The position numbers and the translations under genes were made by a program. This document shows, in pieces, positions 1 to 9,229 of a stretch of DNA of 64,000 nucleotides. Origin of the DNA: an uncultured Clostridia bacterium (GTDB lineage: Bacteria; Bacillota; Clostridia; TANB77; CAG-508); contig CAKOVI010000001.1 of NCBI GenBank assembly GCA_934121905.1, positions 186,001 to 250,000 of the forward strand. The letters are read 5' to 3'. The notes below the pieces were generated by a model. That model had not been told where the DNA came from. It saw only the letters and a list, made by a program, of their open reading frames with translations, and ran no database searches. Each line of letters begins with the position of its first letter. The first letter of the stretch is position 1.

Positions 1-186
1 ATTGCAATTAATAAAATGATTGAAAATTTAGAGCCAAGAGATAAGGAAGTGATTTTACTTAGATATTATAAAGATAAAACTCAAACAGATGTAGCCAAGA
101 TTTTAGGCATATCACAAGTTCAAGTTTCAAGGATTGAAAAAAAGATTTTGGGAAAAATGAGAAAAGAATTAGAAGAAATTTCTTAG
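1..186 (+). CDS. Sporulation sigma factor, SigF/SigG type (C-terminal part)
   Basis: The window opens inside this gene; 61 residues and a TAG stop are visible. The segment is sigma-70 region 4: a helix with LRYYKDKTQ followed by the recognition helix GISQVQVSRIEKK, which directs RNA polymerase to forespore promoters in SigF and SigG proteins. The RYYKDKTQ wording favours SigF, but the N-terminal half lies outside, so SigG is not excluded. spoIID follows 50 bp downstream on the same strand. Confidence 0.75.
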   Translation: MAINKMIENLEPRDKEVILLRYYKDKTQTDVAKILGISQVQVSRIEKKILGKMRKELEEIS

Positions 187-236
187 AATAATTTTGGTAC
201 AATATCATAGTATGTAAAAGACAAGGAGTAGATAAG

Positions 237-1260
237 ATGAAAAAATTAGTTAGCTATTTTTTTGTTGGACTATGTATTATGATAATTGTACCAATTTTAT
301 GTACAAGAAAAGCAAATGGACAAAATAAGGTAGAAGAAGAAATTAGTAAAAATGAGGTAGAAGTGAATAATAATGAGGAAATTGTTAAATTTGATTATAC
401 TAAATTTGCCACAATAAAATTATACCATACCAAAGATTCAAGTGTTGAAGAACTTCCAATAGACCAGTATTTGTATGGTGTTGTATCAGCTGAGATGCCA
501 GCAAGTTATGAAGTAGAAGCATTAAAAGCTCAGGCAATAGTTGCAAGAACATATACAATTTATCAGATATCTAAAAACCAACGGAAAACATCCAGATGGA
601 GATATATGTGATAGTTATAAATGTTGCCAAGCTTGGATATCTAAAGATGAGAGGCTAGAAAAGTGGGATGAAGATGTAAGGACTTCGAATTGGGATAAAA
701 TAACTAATGCAGTTGATAGTACTCAAGGAAAAGTAATAACATATGATGGAAAACCTATTGATGCTTTTTTTCATTCAAATAGTGGTGGAGTTACAGAGAC
801 GGCAAATAATGTATGGGGAGGAGATAATTTACCATATTTACAAAGTGTACAAACTGCAGGAGAAGAGGGATATTCGGCATATAATTCTGAGGTTCAATTA
901 TCAAAAGATGAGCTTATAAATAAACTTAAAACAAAATATTCAGATTTGGAAATTGATTTTAATCAAGAAAATTGTATAGAGATTGTGTCTTATACAGAGA
1001 GTCATCGTGTTAAAACTATAAGGTTTGGAAATACTGAGATTGCAGGGACGGAAGCTAGGTCATTATTTGGTCTTAAATCTACAAATTTTTCTTTTGAAAT
1101 TAATGGAGATGTAATTAAATTTAAAGTTTTAGGATATGGTCATGGTGTTGGAATGAGCCAGACTGGTGCTGATAGTATGGCTAAAGGTGGAAGTAGTGCG
1201 GAGGAGATAATTAAGCATTTTTATAGTGGAATTGAAATCAAGACTGTTAATGAGTTGTAA
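237..1260 (+). CDS. spoIID: Stage II sporulation protein D, read through a +1 shift
   Basis: SpoIID is the peptidoglycan lytic transglycosylase of the engulfment machinery, anchored in the mother-cell membrane. An N-terminal hydrophobic anchor covers about residues 4-24. The family core EALKAQAIVARTY is in the first frame, and the rest, including the C-terminal GHGVGMSQ motif, is in the second frame. The frames join at an in-frame CGG at 582-584: dropping its C gives ...SKNQ-GKHPDGD... and a continuous 340-residue protein of normal family length. Unshifted reading stops after 124 residues, before most of the domain. The TAA stop lies inside the left end of a MITE. The ATG follows a GGAG-type ribosome site. 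Confidence 0.9.
582..585 (+). other. In-frame CGGA, inferred +1 frameshift (spoIID)
   Basis: The preceding codon is CAA. Skipping C582 restores the SpoIID frame with one Gly (GGA). No homopolymer lies at the junction. Confidence 0.85.
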
Positions 1261-1494
1261 CCCCTTCTTGTGGGGAGTGGAAGCCAACCTATTCATACAT
1301 AATTCTTTCGACTCAATCCGTAATTTAAGAAATTCTAAATTAATTTTTCGGCACCCTTTCACTTAGTCCTCGCTATCGCTCGACGCGAACATTTTCCAAA
1401 AAATTCATTAAGAATTTCTAAAATTACTCCAATCACACTCAAGAATTATGTATGAATAGGTTGGCTTCCACTCCCCACAAAAAGGGGTTACAAC
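1254..1494. mobile_element. MITE-like element with 54 bp terminal inverted repeats
   Basis: The ends 1254-1307 and 1441-1494 are inverted copies matching at 53 of 54 positions. They enclose about 130 bp with no coding capacity and a higher GC content (around CTCGCTATCGCTCGACG). The outermost GTTGTAACCCC contributes the last bases and stop codon of spoIID. No transposase is present, so it is most simply a non-autonomous miniature element. It sits between convergent spoIID and murC. Confidence 0.8.
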
Positions 1495-1498
1495 CAAA

Positions 1499-1530
1499 GA
1501 AAAAAGCCCTAAGTAAGGCTTTTTAACTTT
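1499..1530. terminator. Bidirectional terminator between spoIID/MITE and murC
   Basis: AAAAAAGCC and GGCTTTTT flank a 7-base loop, giving an A-tract/T-tract hairpin usable from both sides. The murC stop codon lies in its right arm. Confidence 0.65.
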
Positions 1531-2905
1531 CTAAAAGCATAGGTCCAATTTCTGTAACTGTACCTGCACCTTGAGTTATAATAATATCATTTTTTTCAAC
1601 ATGTTCTTTTAAATAATTTACACATTCAGTAAAATCCGGAATATAGTGGGCAGTTTTTCCTAAACTACCAATTTTATCTGCCAAATCTTTAGATGAGATT
1701 CCGAAAGTATTTTTTTCACGTGCTGCATAAATATCCAAAATTATAATATTGTCGAAATTTAATAAAGCTTTAGCAAAATCATCTAAGAGATTTTTAGTTC
1801 TGCTGTAAGTATGAGGTTGGAAAACTACCCAAGATTTATTATATTTTTTATTCATTAAAGCTTTTGCTGTTGCAATAATTTCAGTAGGATGGTGACCATA
1901 ATCATCAAAAATTGTTGCACCATTTACAGTACCTTTATATTCAAATCTTCTAACTGCTCCAGTAAATTTTAGTAAAGCATTTTGAATTGATTCTAATTTA
2001 ATTCCGTAATAATCACATAAAGCGATACATGCTAATGAATTTAAAACATTGTGCATTCCTGGAACACTTAAATGGATTCTTCCATAAAATTCTCCTTTGG
2101 CATAAACATCAAATTCAGGGAAACCATTATTATCAAAAACAATATTTACTGCAAAGAAGTCAGTATTCTTATTTGTTATACCATATGTAAGAGTTGTTGC
2201 ATCTGTAAATTTTACTAAATCTAAAGCGTTTTTATCATCTCCATTTACTACAAGTAAACCATCTTTTGGTAGCAATTTAACATATTTTATAAATGCTTTT
2301 TTTATGTTTTCAAAGTTTTTAAAATAATCTAAATGGTCATTATCTATATTTAATATAATTTCAGATTTTGGACTAAATTTTAAGAAACTTTCAACATATT
2401 CACATGCTTCTATAATAAAATATTCGCTATTTCCTACTTTATAGTTTCCATCTAGTTGTTTAATATCTGCTCCAACTTGAATACTAGGGTCTTTTAAGGC
2501 TTCAAGAAAACAAAGTGAAACCATAGAAGTTGTAGTGCTTTTTCCATGTGTTCCTGAAATTGTAATTGTATCTTTATAGCATCTTGTAAGTTCTCCTAAG
2601 AAGTCTGCTCTTTCTATTATTGGAATGTTTTTAGCTTTAGCAGTTACAAGCTCTATATTATCTTGTTTTATAGCAGCAGAGTAAACAACTACATCTTGGT
2701 CAGTAATATTTTCTTCATTATGTCCAATTGATATTTTTATTCCTGCTTTTTCTAATTTTTTTGTGGTTTCTGTTTCAACATTATTTGAGCCAGTTACAGT
2801 AAAACCAAAGTTTATTAATATTTCTGCAATTCCGCTCATGCTTACTCCACCAATACCTACCATGTGTATTTTGTTATATTTTTTTAATCTTTCAATATTA
2901 GGCAT
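1523..2905 (-). CDS. murC: UDP-N-acetylmuramate--L-alanine ligase
   Basis: MurC adds the first amino acid, L-Ala, to UDP-MurNAc in the cytoplasmic stage of peptidoglycan synthesis, using ATP. At 460 residues it has the normal length. A Rossmann-like start HMVGIGGVSMSG is at about 14-25, the ATP-binding loop SGTHGKSTTT at about 117-126, and the C-terminal ligase domain carries DDYGHHPTEI and QPHTYSRT. It is a monocistronic minus-strand gene in an otherwise plus-strand region and is convergent with spoIID. All CGG triplets in it are out of frame. Confidence 0.97.
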   Translation of the reverse strand: MPNIERLKKYNKIHMVGIGGVSMSGIAEILINFGFTVTGSNNVETETTKKLEKAGIKISIGHNEENITDQDVVVYSAAIKQDNIELVTAKAKNIPIIERADFLGELTRCYKDTITISGTHGKSTTTSMVSLCFLEALKDPSIQVGADIKQLDGNYKVGNSEYFIIEACEYVESFLKFSPKSEIILNIDNDHLDYFKNFENIKKAFIKYVKLLPKDGLLVVNGDDKNALDLVKFTDATTLTYGITNKNTDFFAVNIVFDNNGFPEFDVYAKGEFYGRIHLSVPGMHNVLNSLACIALCDYYGIKLESIQNALLKFTGAVRRFEYKGTVNGATIFDDYGHHPTEIIATAKALMNKKYNKSWVVFQPHTYSRTKNLLDDFAKALLNFDNIIILDIYAAREKNTFGISSKDLADKIGSLGKTAHYIPDFTECVNYLKEHVEKNDIIITQGAGTVTEIGPMLLES

Positions 2906-3008
2906 ATATTCTCACTCCTGTTAAATAAAATCTATCCTCGATTATATACTTATTCTATTGTTTTTTCAAGGAATTTGTGAAAAAAATAAAATAAAATTAA
3001 TCTAGACC

Positions 3009-3037
3009 TTGCTATTTTTAAATCAATAGAATATAAT
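3009..3037 (+). promoter_or_regulatory. SigA-type promoter of dapF
   Basis: TTGCTA (-35) and TATAAT (-10) are separated by 17 bases, about 28 bp upstream of the dapF ATG. Confidence 0.65.
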
Positions 3038-3065
3038 AATACCATCAAACAAAGAGGTGATAAAA

Positions 3066-3905
3066 ATGTTACAATTTACTAAAATGCATGGACTAGGAAA
3101 TGACTACGTTTATATGGACGCAATACATCAAAAAATAGAAAAAAGAAATGAACTTGCAAAATTTGTAAGTGATAGACATTTTGGAATAGGCTCAGACGGA
3201 CTAATTCTAATATGCCCATCAGAAAAAGCAGATTTTAGAATGCAAATGTTTAACCAAGACGGATCAGAAGCAGAAATGTGCGGAAACGGAATAAGATGTG
3301 TTGGAAAATTTGTATATGACAAAGGACTAACAAATAAAGAAACAATAACAGTAGAAACACTAGCGGGAATAAAAACACTTGTAATGACAGCCAAAAACGG
3401 AAAAATTGAAACAGCAAGAGTAGATATGGGTAAGCCTATACTAGAACCAGAAAAGATACCAGTAATATCTGATGAAAATCCTGTAAAAAATTTAAAACTA
3501 AATGAAGAAGAAAAAGAATTTACATTTACATGTGTATCAATGGGAAATCCACATGCGGTAACATTTATAAAAGAAGATGTAAATAAATTTGATATTTGTA
3601 AATATGGTGAAAAATTAGAAATAAATAATGTATTCCCTAAAAAAGCAAATATAGAATTTATAAATGTAATAGATGATAAAACCTTAAAAATGAGAGTATG
3701 GGAAAGAGGAGCAGGAGAAACATTGGCTTGTGGAACAGGTGCATGTGCCTCAGTAGTTGCAGCAATATTAAATGGATATACCAAAAGGGACGTAACTGTA
3801 CATTTATTAGGAGGAGACTTAAAAATAAAATGGGACGAAAATGATAATCATGTATATATGACAGGTCCTGCAACAACAGTATTTGAAGGAAAAATTGATT
3901 GGTAA
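3066..3905 (+). CDS. dapF: Diaminopimelate epimerase
   Basis: DapF converts LL- to meso-diaminopimelate, the cell-wall and lysine precursor, without a cofactor by using two cysteines. Both active-site regions are visible: SEAEMCGNGIRC near residue 70-80 and ETLACGTGACAS near 215-226. The protein has 279 residues. A GTG nine bases upstream is in frame but lies inside the GAGGTG ribosome site, so the ATG at 3066 is chosen. The product of dapL two genes downstream is the substrate of DapF, so this is a functional cluster. Confidence 0.97.
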   Translation: MLQFTKMHGLGNDYVYMDAIHQKIEKRNELAKFVSDRHFGIGSDGLILICPSEKADFRMQMFNQDGSEAEMCGNGIRCVGKFVYDKGLTNKETITVETLAGIKTLVMTAKNGKIETARVDMGKPILEPEKIPVISDENPVKNLKLNEEEKEFTFTCVSMGNPHAVTFIKEDVNKFDICKYGEKLEINNVFPKKANIEFINVIDDKTLKMRVWERGAGETLACGTGACASVVAAILNGYTKRDVTVHLLGGDLKIKWDENDNHVYMTGPATTVFEGKIDW

Positions 3906-3927
3906 TAAACGAAAGGAAAACAAAAAG

Positions 3928-4200
3928 ATGAGTAATGAGTTAAAAGAACTAATGCAAATAAGTATAATTGGAGAAAATAAAGATTTAAGTAATATGCTAG
4001 CAGATATTGTTCCAGTTAAAGAAAAAAGATTTACAGATTTAGAGTTGGAAGCTGAAAAAAATGAAACATTTAGTATTGTTTTATATAAAAAGGAGAATCC
4101 TGTTGTGAGATTTTTCAAAAGTTTGAAGATGAGCTTTGAGAAGTTGAGGATAATGGGTAAATCAAGAGAAATTGATTATGTAAGAAATCAGAACAAGTAA
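3928..4200 (+). CDS. Small protein of unknown function
   Basis: I do not recognise this 90-residue, charged, predominantly helical protein. It begins with MSNELKELMQI and has a basic C-terminal half (RFFKSLKMSFEKLRIM). It has no signal peptide or membrane segment. A GAAAGGA site precedes the ATG and the gene follows dapF by 22 bp, so it is likely co-transcribed. A 91 bp palindrome follows its stop. Confidence 0.6.
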   Translation: MSNELKELMQISIIGENKDLSNMLADIVPVKEKRFTDLELEAEKNETFSIVLYKKENPVVRFFKSLKMSFEKLRIMGKSREIDYVRNQNK

Positions 4201-4221
4201 AGTGCCAAAATAGTGGCTGTT

Positions 4222-4312
4222 GCCCAAATGGGACCGGGTCTTTTTTGTCCCATTGCATAAAATTATTTTAATATTTAAAAATGGGACAAAAAAGACCCGG
4301 TCCCATTTGGGC
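4222..4312. repeat. 91 bp palindromic element, copy 1
   Basis: Perfect 32 bp arms starting GCCCAAATGGGACCGGGTC flank a 27-base AT-rich asymmetric loop. The same element lies in the opposite orientation at 6220-6310. Copy 1 ends 16 bp before the dapL start, and transcribed it would form a very stable hairpin. Confidence 0.95.
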
Positions 4313-4328
4313 AAAAAAGGAGGAAACC

Positions 4329-5558
4329 ATGATAAATATAAACGAAAACTTTTTAAATTTACAAGATAGCTACCTATTTTCAACAGTAGCCAAGAAAGTA
4401 GCAGAATTCCAAAAAAACAATCCAGATAAAAAGGTTATAAAACTAGGAATAGGTGATGTAACAAAACCAATAGTTCCAGCAGTAATAGAAGCAATGCACA
4501 AAGCGACGGATGAATTAGCAAACGCTGAAACTTTTAGAGGATATGGACCAGAACAAGGGTATGACTTTTTAAGAAATGCAATTATGGAAAATGATTTTAA
4601 AGGATTAGGAATAGAAGCTGATGAAATATTTGTATCAGATGGAGCAAAATGTGATTGTGGAAATATTGTGGATATCTTTTGCAAAAAAAATAAAGTAGCA
4701 ATAACAGACCCAGTATATCCAGTTTATTTAGATACAAATGTAATGTCTGGAAGAAGTGGAATTTATAATAAAGAAAATGGAATGTACGAAAATATAGTAT
4801 ATATGCCAGTTACGAAGGAAAATGGTTTCGTACCTGAACTTCCAAAAGAACCAGTAGACATGATTTATTTATGTTTCCCAAATAATCCAACAGGAACAGT
4901 TTTAAAAAAGGAAGAACTTAAAAAATTCGTAGACTATGCAAAAGAAAATAAAGCTATTATTTTATTTGATGCAGCCTATGAAATATTTATAACAGAAGAA
5001 GATATACCACATAGTATTTATGAAATAGAAGGTGCAAAAGATGTTGCAATAGAATTTAGAAGTTTTTCAAAAACAGCAGGATTTACTGGAGTTAGATGTG
5101 CATATGCCGTAGTTCCAAAAACTGTGTTTGGATATACAAAAGATGGAGAAAAAGTTTCATTAAATAAATTATGGAATAGAAGAACAACAACAAAATTTAA
5201 TGGGGTTTCTTATGTAGTTCAAAGGGCTGCAGAAGCTACATATTCAGAAGAAGGAAGAAAACAGATTTTAGAAAATATTAAATATTATCAAGATAATGCC
5301 AAAATAATAAAAGATGGATTACAAGAAGCAGGATTTGAAGTATTTGGAGGGGTTAATTCACCATATATATGGCTTAAAACTCCAAATAATATGAAATCTT
5401 GGGATTTCTTTGATAAATTATTAGAAGAAGCAAATGTTGTTGGAACACCAGGAAGCGGATTTGGTCCATCAGGAGAAGGATATTTTAGACTAACAGCATT
5501 TGGAACACAAGAAAATTCAATTGAAGCAATAAAAAGAATTAAAGAAATAAAATGGTAA
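4329..5558 (+). CDS. dapL: LL-diaminopimelate aminotransferase
   Basis: DapL makes LL-diaminopimelate from tetrahydrodipicolinate and glutamate in one PLP-dependent step, bypassing the succinylase/acetylase branches. The class I/II aminotransferase fold shows NNPTGT, DAAYEIF and the Schiff-base lysine in SFSKTAGFTG. The protein is 409 residues. An upstream in-frame ATG at 4281 lies inside the palindrome, and the GGAGGA site places the start at 4329. The pair dapL-ruvA is flanked by mirror-image palindromes. Confidence 0.95.
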   Translation: MININENFLNLQDSYLFSTVAKKVAEFQKNNPDKKVIKLGIGDVTKPIVPAVIEAMHKATDELANAETFRGYGPEQGYDFLRNAIMENDFKGLGIEADEIFVSDGAKCDCGNIVDIFCKKNKVAITDPVYPVYLDTNVMSGRSGIYNKENGMYENIVYMPVTKENGFVPELPKEPVDMIYLCFPNNPTGTVLKKEELKKFVDYAKENKAIILFDAAYEIFITEEDIPHSIYEIEGAKDVAIEFRSFSKTAGFTGVRCAYAVVPKTVFGYTKDGEKVSLNKLWNRRTTTKFNGVSYVVQRAAEATYSEEGRKQILENIKYYQDNAKIIKDGLQEAGFEVFGGVNSPYIWLKTPNNMKSWDFFDKLLEEANVVGTPGSGFGPSGEGYFRLTAFGTQENSIEAIKRIKEIKW

Positions 5559-5580
5559 GAAGGATAAAAACGGAGGAGAT

Positions 5581-6213
5581 ATGTTAGCATACATAAAAGG
5601 AGAATTAGCCACAAAAGCAAGAGGCTATGTAGTTATTGATGTAGGTGGCTTGGGATACAAAGTATTTATGTCAGAAATTGCAATGGAAAATATAGGAAAA
5701 ATAGGAGATATTGTAAAAGTTCATACATACTACAGAGTAATGGAAGATGATATAAGCATATTTGGATTTAATACACCAGAAGAATTAAGATTATTTGAAT
5801 TATTAATATCTGTAAGTGGAGTAGGAGCAAAAACAGCAATAAATATGCTAGGAGTGATTGAACCATCAGATTTTGCAATTTCAATAATTTCAAATGATAT
5901 AAACACATTAAAAAAACTTCCAGGTATAGGACCTAAAACAGCTCAAAGAATTGTGTTAGAGCTTAAAGATAAATTAAAGAAAGAACAACAAATAGAAGAA
6001 TTGTCAATTGCATCAAATTCTATTGGAGATAAGAAAATTGAAATTAGAAAAGCAATTGAAAAAGATAGCAAGGAAGAAGAAGCTTTTACTGCTCTTCAAG
6101 TATTAGGATATACAAGCAGAGAAATTGAAAAAGCAATGGGTAAGATAGATAAGGATAACATGAGTTTAGAAGAGATTATAAAATCAGGATTGAGGGAACT
6201 TGCAAAGAAGTAA
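5581..6213 (+). CDS. ruvA: Holliday junction branch migration protein RuvA
   Basis: RuvA binds four-way DNA junctions and loads the RuvB motor. The 210-residue protein has the N-terminal OB fold, two helix-hairpin-helix motifs (VSGVGAKTA and LPGIGPKTAQRI, about residues 80-125) and the C-terminal RuvB-binding domain (EEAFTALQVLGYTSREIEKA). A GGAGG site precedes the ATG. It is unusual that ruvB is not adjacent; tgt follows. Confidence 0.97.
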   Translation: MLAYIKGELATKARGYVVIDVGGLGYKVFMSEIAMENIGKIGDIVKVHTYYRVMEDDISIFGFNTPEELRLFELLISVSGVGAKTAINMLGVIEPSDFAISIISNDINTLKKLPGIGPKTAQRIVLELKDKLKKEQQIEELSIASNSIGDKKIEIRKAIEKDSKEEEAFTALQVLGYTSREIEKAMGKIDKDNMSLEEIIKSGLRELAKK

Positions 6214-6219
6214 AATTTT

Positions 6220-6310
6220 GCCCAAATGGGACCGGGTCTTTTTTGTCCCATTTTTAAATATTAAAATAATTTTATGCAATGGGACAAAAAAGACCCGGTC
6301 CCATTTGGGC
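6220..6310. repeat. 91 bp palindromic element, copy 2 (inverted)
   Basis: It has the same 32 bp arms as copy 1, and its 27-base loop is the exact reverse complement of the loop at 4254-4280. The two copies are therefore identical elements in opposite orientation around dapL-ruvA. Confidence 0.95.
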
Positions 6311-6346
6311 AATCACTATTTCGGCGAAAAATGAAAGGAGAATTAT

Positions 6347-7474
6347 ATGCCAGCAATAACATATGAACTATTACACATAGACAAAAATTCAGGAGCAAGA
6401 AGAGGAGTTGTACACACTCCACATGGAGATATACAAACTCCAATTTTTATGCCAGTAGGAACTTTAGCAACAGTAAAAGCAATGTCTCCAGAAGAGTTGA
6501 AAAATGATGTAAAGGCACAAATTATATTATCAAATACATATCATTTATATTTAAGACCAGGACACGACATAGTAAAAGAGGCAGGAGGACTACATAAATT
6601 TATGAATTGGGACAAGCCAATACTTACAGATTGTGGAGGATTCCAAGTTTTTAGTTTGAGTAGTCTTAGAAAAATATCAGAAGAAGGAGTTCTTTTCAAT
6701 TCTCATTTAGATGGAAGTAAGCATATGTTTACACCTGAAAAAGTAATGGAAATTGAGGAAGCATTAGGCGCGGATATTATAATGGCATTTGATGAATGTT
6801 GTCCATATCCTGCAGATTATGACTATGTAAAAAAATCAATGGAGAGAACAACTAGATGGGCTGTTAGATGTAAAGAAGCACACAAAACTGAAAATCAAGG
6901 TTTATTTGGAATTATACAAGGAGGATTTTATAAGGATTTAAGAGAGCAATCTGCAAAAGATTTAATTTCACTTGATTTTCCTGGATATGCAATTGGTGGA
7001 ATAAGTGTAGGAGAGCCTAAAGAGGAATTTTTGGATATCTTGAGATATACTACTCCTTTAATGCCAGAAAATAAACCAAGATATTTAATGGGAGTGGGTT
7101 CACCTGATTATTTAATAGAAGCATCACTTGCTGGAATTGATATGTGTGACTGTGTACTTCCAACTCGTTTGGCAAGACATGGAACAGCTTTAACTTCAAA
7201 AGGAAAATTAGTAATAAGAAACCAAAATTTTGCAAGAGATTGGAATAGACTTGATGATGAATGCGATTGCTATACATGTAAAAATTATACAAGAGCATAT
7301 TTAAGACATTTAATTAAAACAAATGAAATATTAGGAATGAGATTGTTATCACTTCATAATTTAAGATTCTTGACTAAATTAATGGAAAGAGTTAGAATAG
7401 AAATAGAGCATGATAATTTATTAGCATTTAGAGAAGAATTCTATAAAAAGTATGGTTATACTGAAATAATTTAG
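6347..7474 (+). CDS. tgt: tRNA-guanine(34) transglycosylase
   Basis: Tgt exchanges G34 of GUN-anticodon tRNAs (Tyr, His, Asn, Asp) for preQ1 on the way to queuosine. The 375-residue protein has the substrate-binding LTDCGGFQVFSL, the catalytic region CDCVLPTRLARHG and the zinc site CDCYTCKNYTRAYLRHL. A GAAAGGAG site precedes the ATG. queA is not adjacent in this window. Confidence 0.97.
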   Translation: MPAITYELLHIDKNSGARRGVVHTPHGDIQTPIFMPVGTLATVKAMSPEELKNDVKAQIILSNTYHLYLRPGHDIVKEAGGLHKFMNWDKPILTDCGGFQVFSLSSLRKISEEGVLFNSHLDGSKHMFTPEKVMEIEEALGADIIMAFDECCPYPADYDYVKKSMERTTRWAVRCKEAHKTENQGLFGIIQGGFYKDLREQSAKDLISLDFPGYAIGGISVGEPKEEFLDILRYTTPLMPENKPRYLMGVGSPDYLIEASLAGIDMCDCVLPTRLARHGTALTSKGKLVIRNQNFARDWNRLDDECDCYTCKNYTRAYLRHLIKTNEILGMRLLSLHNLRFLTKLMERVRIEIEHDNLLAFREEFYKKYGYTEII

Positions 7475-7484
7475 GAGGGATTAT

Positions 7485-8922
7485 ATGAGATTAATAGATG
7501 AAGAAGAAATAGAAGAACAAAAATTAAGAACACAAAAAACAAAGAAAATCATTATAATATCAATTGTTTCATTATTACTATTGTGTAGCATAATAATTGC
7601 CTTAATTGTATATAGAATATCCAATCCAACACAAATTACAACATATATAGATAATGTAAAAGTATCAAACTTTGACCAAATATTGGATTTTTCGACTGAT
7701 GAAAATGGAAATACCCAAATCTATATTCCGATAAGAGATTTTGCAACATATTTGAATGCTGTAAATGGAGAATTTGGATACCAAACATTCAAAGGAGATT
7801 ATAGTCCAAAGACAGAAGATGATAATAAATGTTATGTATATAGGGATAAGTATGAAGTGGCGATGTTTACTAAAAAATCGAAAACTATATATAAACTAAA
7901 TTTACAAAATAAAAGTGAAGAATATGAAGAATGTACAACAGACAAAGATATATTTGAAAATAATGGAAAATTATATGCTTCTGTAGATGGAATAGAAAAA
8001 GGATATAATGTATATTTTTCATATGATGAACAAAAAAAGGTAATAAAAATATTTACACTAGATTATTTATCAAAGACACATCAAGCAGCATTAGAAGGAA
8101 AAACAATAGGAAATTATGGAAAATTGACTTTAAATGAGGAATATGCTAATTGTAAATCAATATTTGATGGATTATTAATTGTAGAAGCTGAAAATGGAAA
8201 AATGCGGAATAGTAAAGGCAGAGGATTATACATCATTTGTACTTGAACCTCAATATGATGAAATAAGTTATGTAACAGATTCACAAACCTTTCTAGTTAC
8301 AGCAAATAAAAAGGTAGGATTATTTACCAAAGATGGAAAAAGAAAAATAGACTTAGCATATGACAAAATAACATCAATGGGACAGGATTCGAAACTATAT
8401 GCTGTTGAAACAAATAATATGCATGGAGTAGTTGATGAAAATGGGAAAATTATAATATATCCTCAATATGATCAAGTTGGAACTGATGTTTCTTCATTTT
8501 CTTATAGTAATACAAAAAATGGATACATACTTATGAATAAACTTATACCTGTAAAAAATGGGGATTTGTGGGCATTTTTTGATACAAGTGGAAATAAAGT
8601 ATCAGATGGATTTAAGTATCAAAGTATTGGCTGTAGTAGCGTAAAAAGTGGAAATAACATATATCCTCTTCTACAAATACCAGAATATAATGTTGTGGTT
8701 GTAAGTGATGAAGAAGGAAAGTATGGATTTATGGATACAACAGGAAATGATGCAATACTTAATTTCTTGTTTGATGAAATGTACATAAAAGTTTCAGAAG
8801 GAGAGCCATCATATTGGATGACATTTAGAGATAAGGAATATGAAATATTAAAATATTTAAAACAGTCAAATGATAATACAACAGTTAGTCAAAAACAGGA
8901 AAATACAACAAATGGTAATTGA
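7485..8922 (+). CDS. Membrane-anchored WG-repeat protein, read through a +1 shift
   Basis: The predicted protein has 478 residues: a short cytoplasmic tail, one transmembrane helix at about residues 19-43, and an extracellular part. The C-terminal half has WG-like repeats of the type GVVDENGKIIIYPQYDQV. The two frames meet at an in-frame CGG (8205-8207). Dropping its C gives NGKMGIVKAEDYTSF, itself the start of a repeat, followed by LEPQYDEI. Unshifted reading ends after 253 residues, just after the junction. The molecular role is unknown. It starts 10 bp after tgt behind GGAGGG. Confidence 0.8.
8205..8208 (+). other. In-frame CGGA, inferred +1 frameshift (WG-repeat gene)
   Basis: The preceding codon is ATG. 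Skipping C8205 places a Gly at the expected glycine of a WG repeat and joins two otherwise truncated frames. Confidence 0.8.
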
Positions 8923-8947
8923 AAATTTAAGATTAATGTTCTAAAGT

Positions 8948-9006
8948 AACGTTTTCTTTCATATACATATAATAAGGAGGATGTATATGAAAGAAAACGT
9001 TTTTTT
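8948..9006 (+). promoter_or_regulatory. 21 bp hairpin with ribosome site in the loop and start codon in the stem
   Basis: Arms 8948-8968 and 8981-9001 are perfectly complementary and enclose a 12-base loop that contains AAGGAGG. The right arm contains the ATG at 8987, and a T-run (9000-9007) follows the stem. It therefore has the form of an intrinsic terminator for the upstream gene and a translational control element for the next one. Confidence 0.85.
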
Positions 9007-9190
9007 TAGGGTGGGATATTCTACATATTTGAAAAAAGAAAAAGAAAGACAAGAAAGCTGGACAAGTAGGTTAATGAAAAAAATTAATGAACATAAATTT
9101 ATAACAATGATAGTTGCAATTATAATTGCATGTACAATGACAAATTTTTTTCTTATTTATAGATTTATACATATTATTGAAAAAATCTGA
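8987..9190 (+). CDS. Small single-pass membrane protein
   Basis: I do not recognise this 67-residue protein. It has a basic N-terminal region (YLKKEKERQ) and one hydrophobic helix at about residues 41-60 (FITMIVAIIIACTMTNFFLI). An in-frame ATG at 8981 abuts the AGGAGG, so the ATG at 8987 is preferred. That start codon sits in the stem of a strong hairpin, so its translation is probably conditional. Confidence 0.6.
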   Translation: MKENVFFRVGYSTYLKKEKERQESWTSRLMKKINEHKFITMIVAIIIACTMTNFFLIYRFIHIIEKI

Positions 9191-9229
9191 TTTTTGTAGT
9201 AAAATATAAACGGAAAAGGAGAACAAATA

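Noticed and set aside
1129..1362. Minus-strand ORF over the spoIID end
   Set aside because: It is a shadow of spoIID and the MITE, with no ribosome site or recognisable product.
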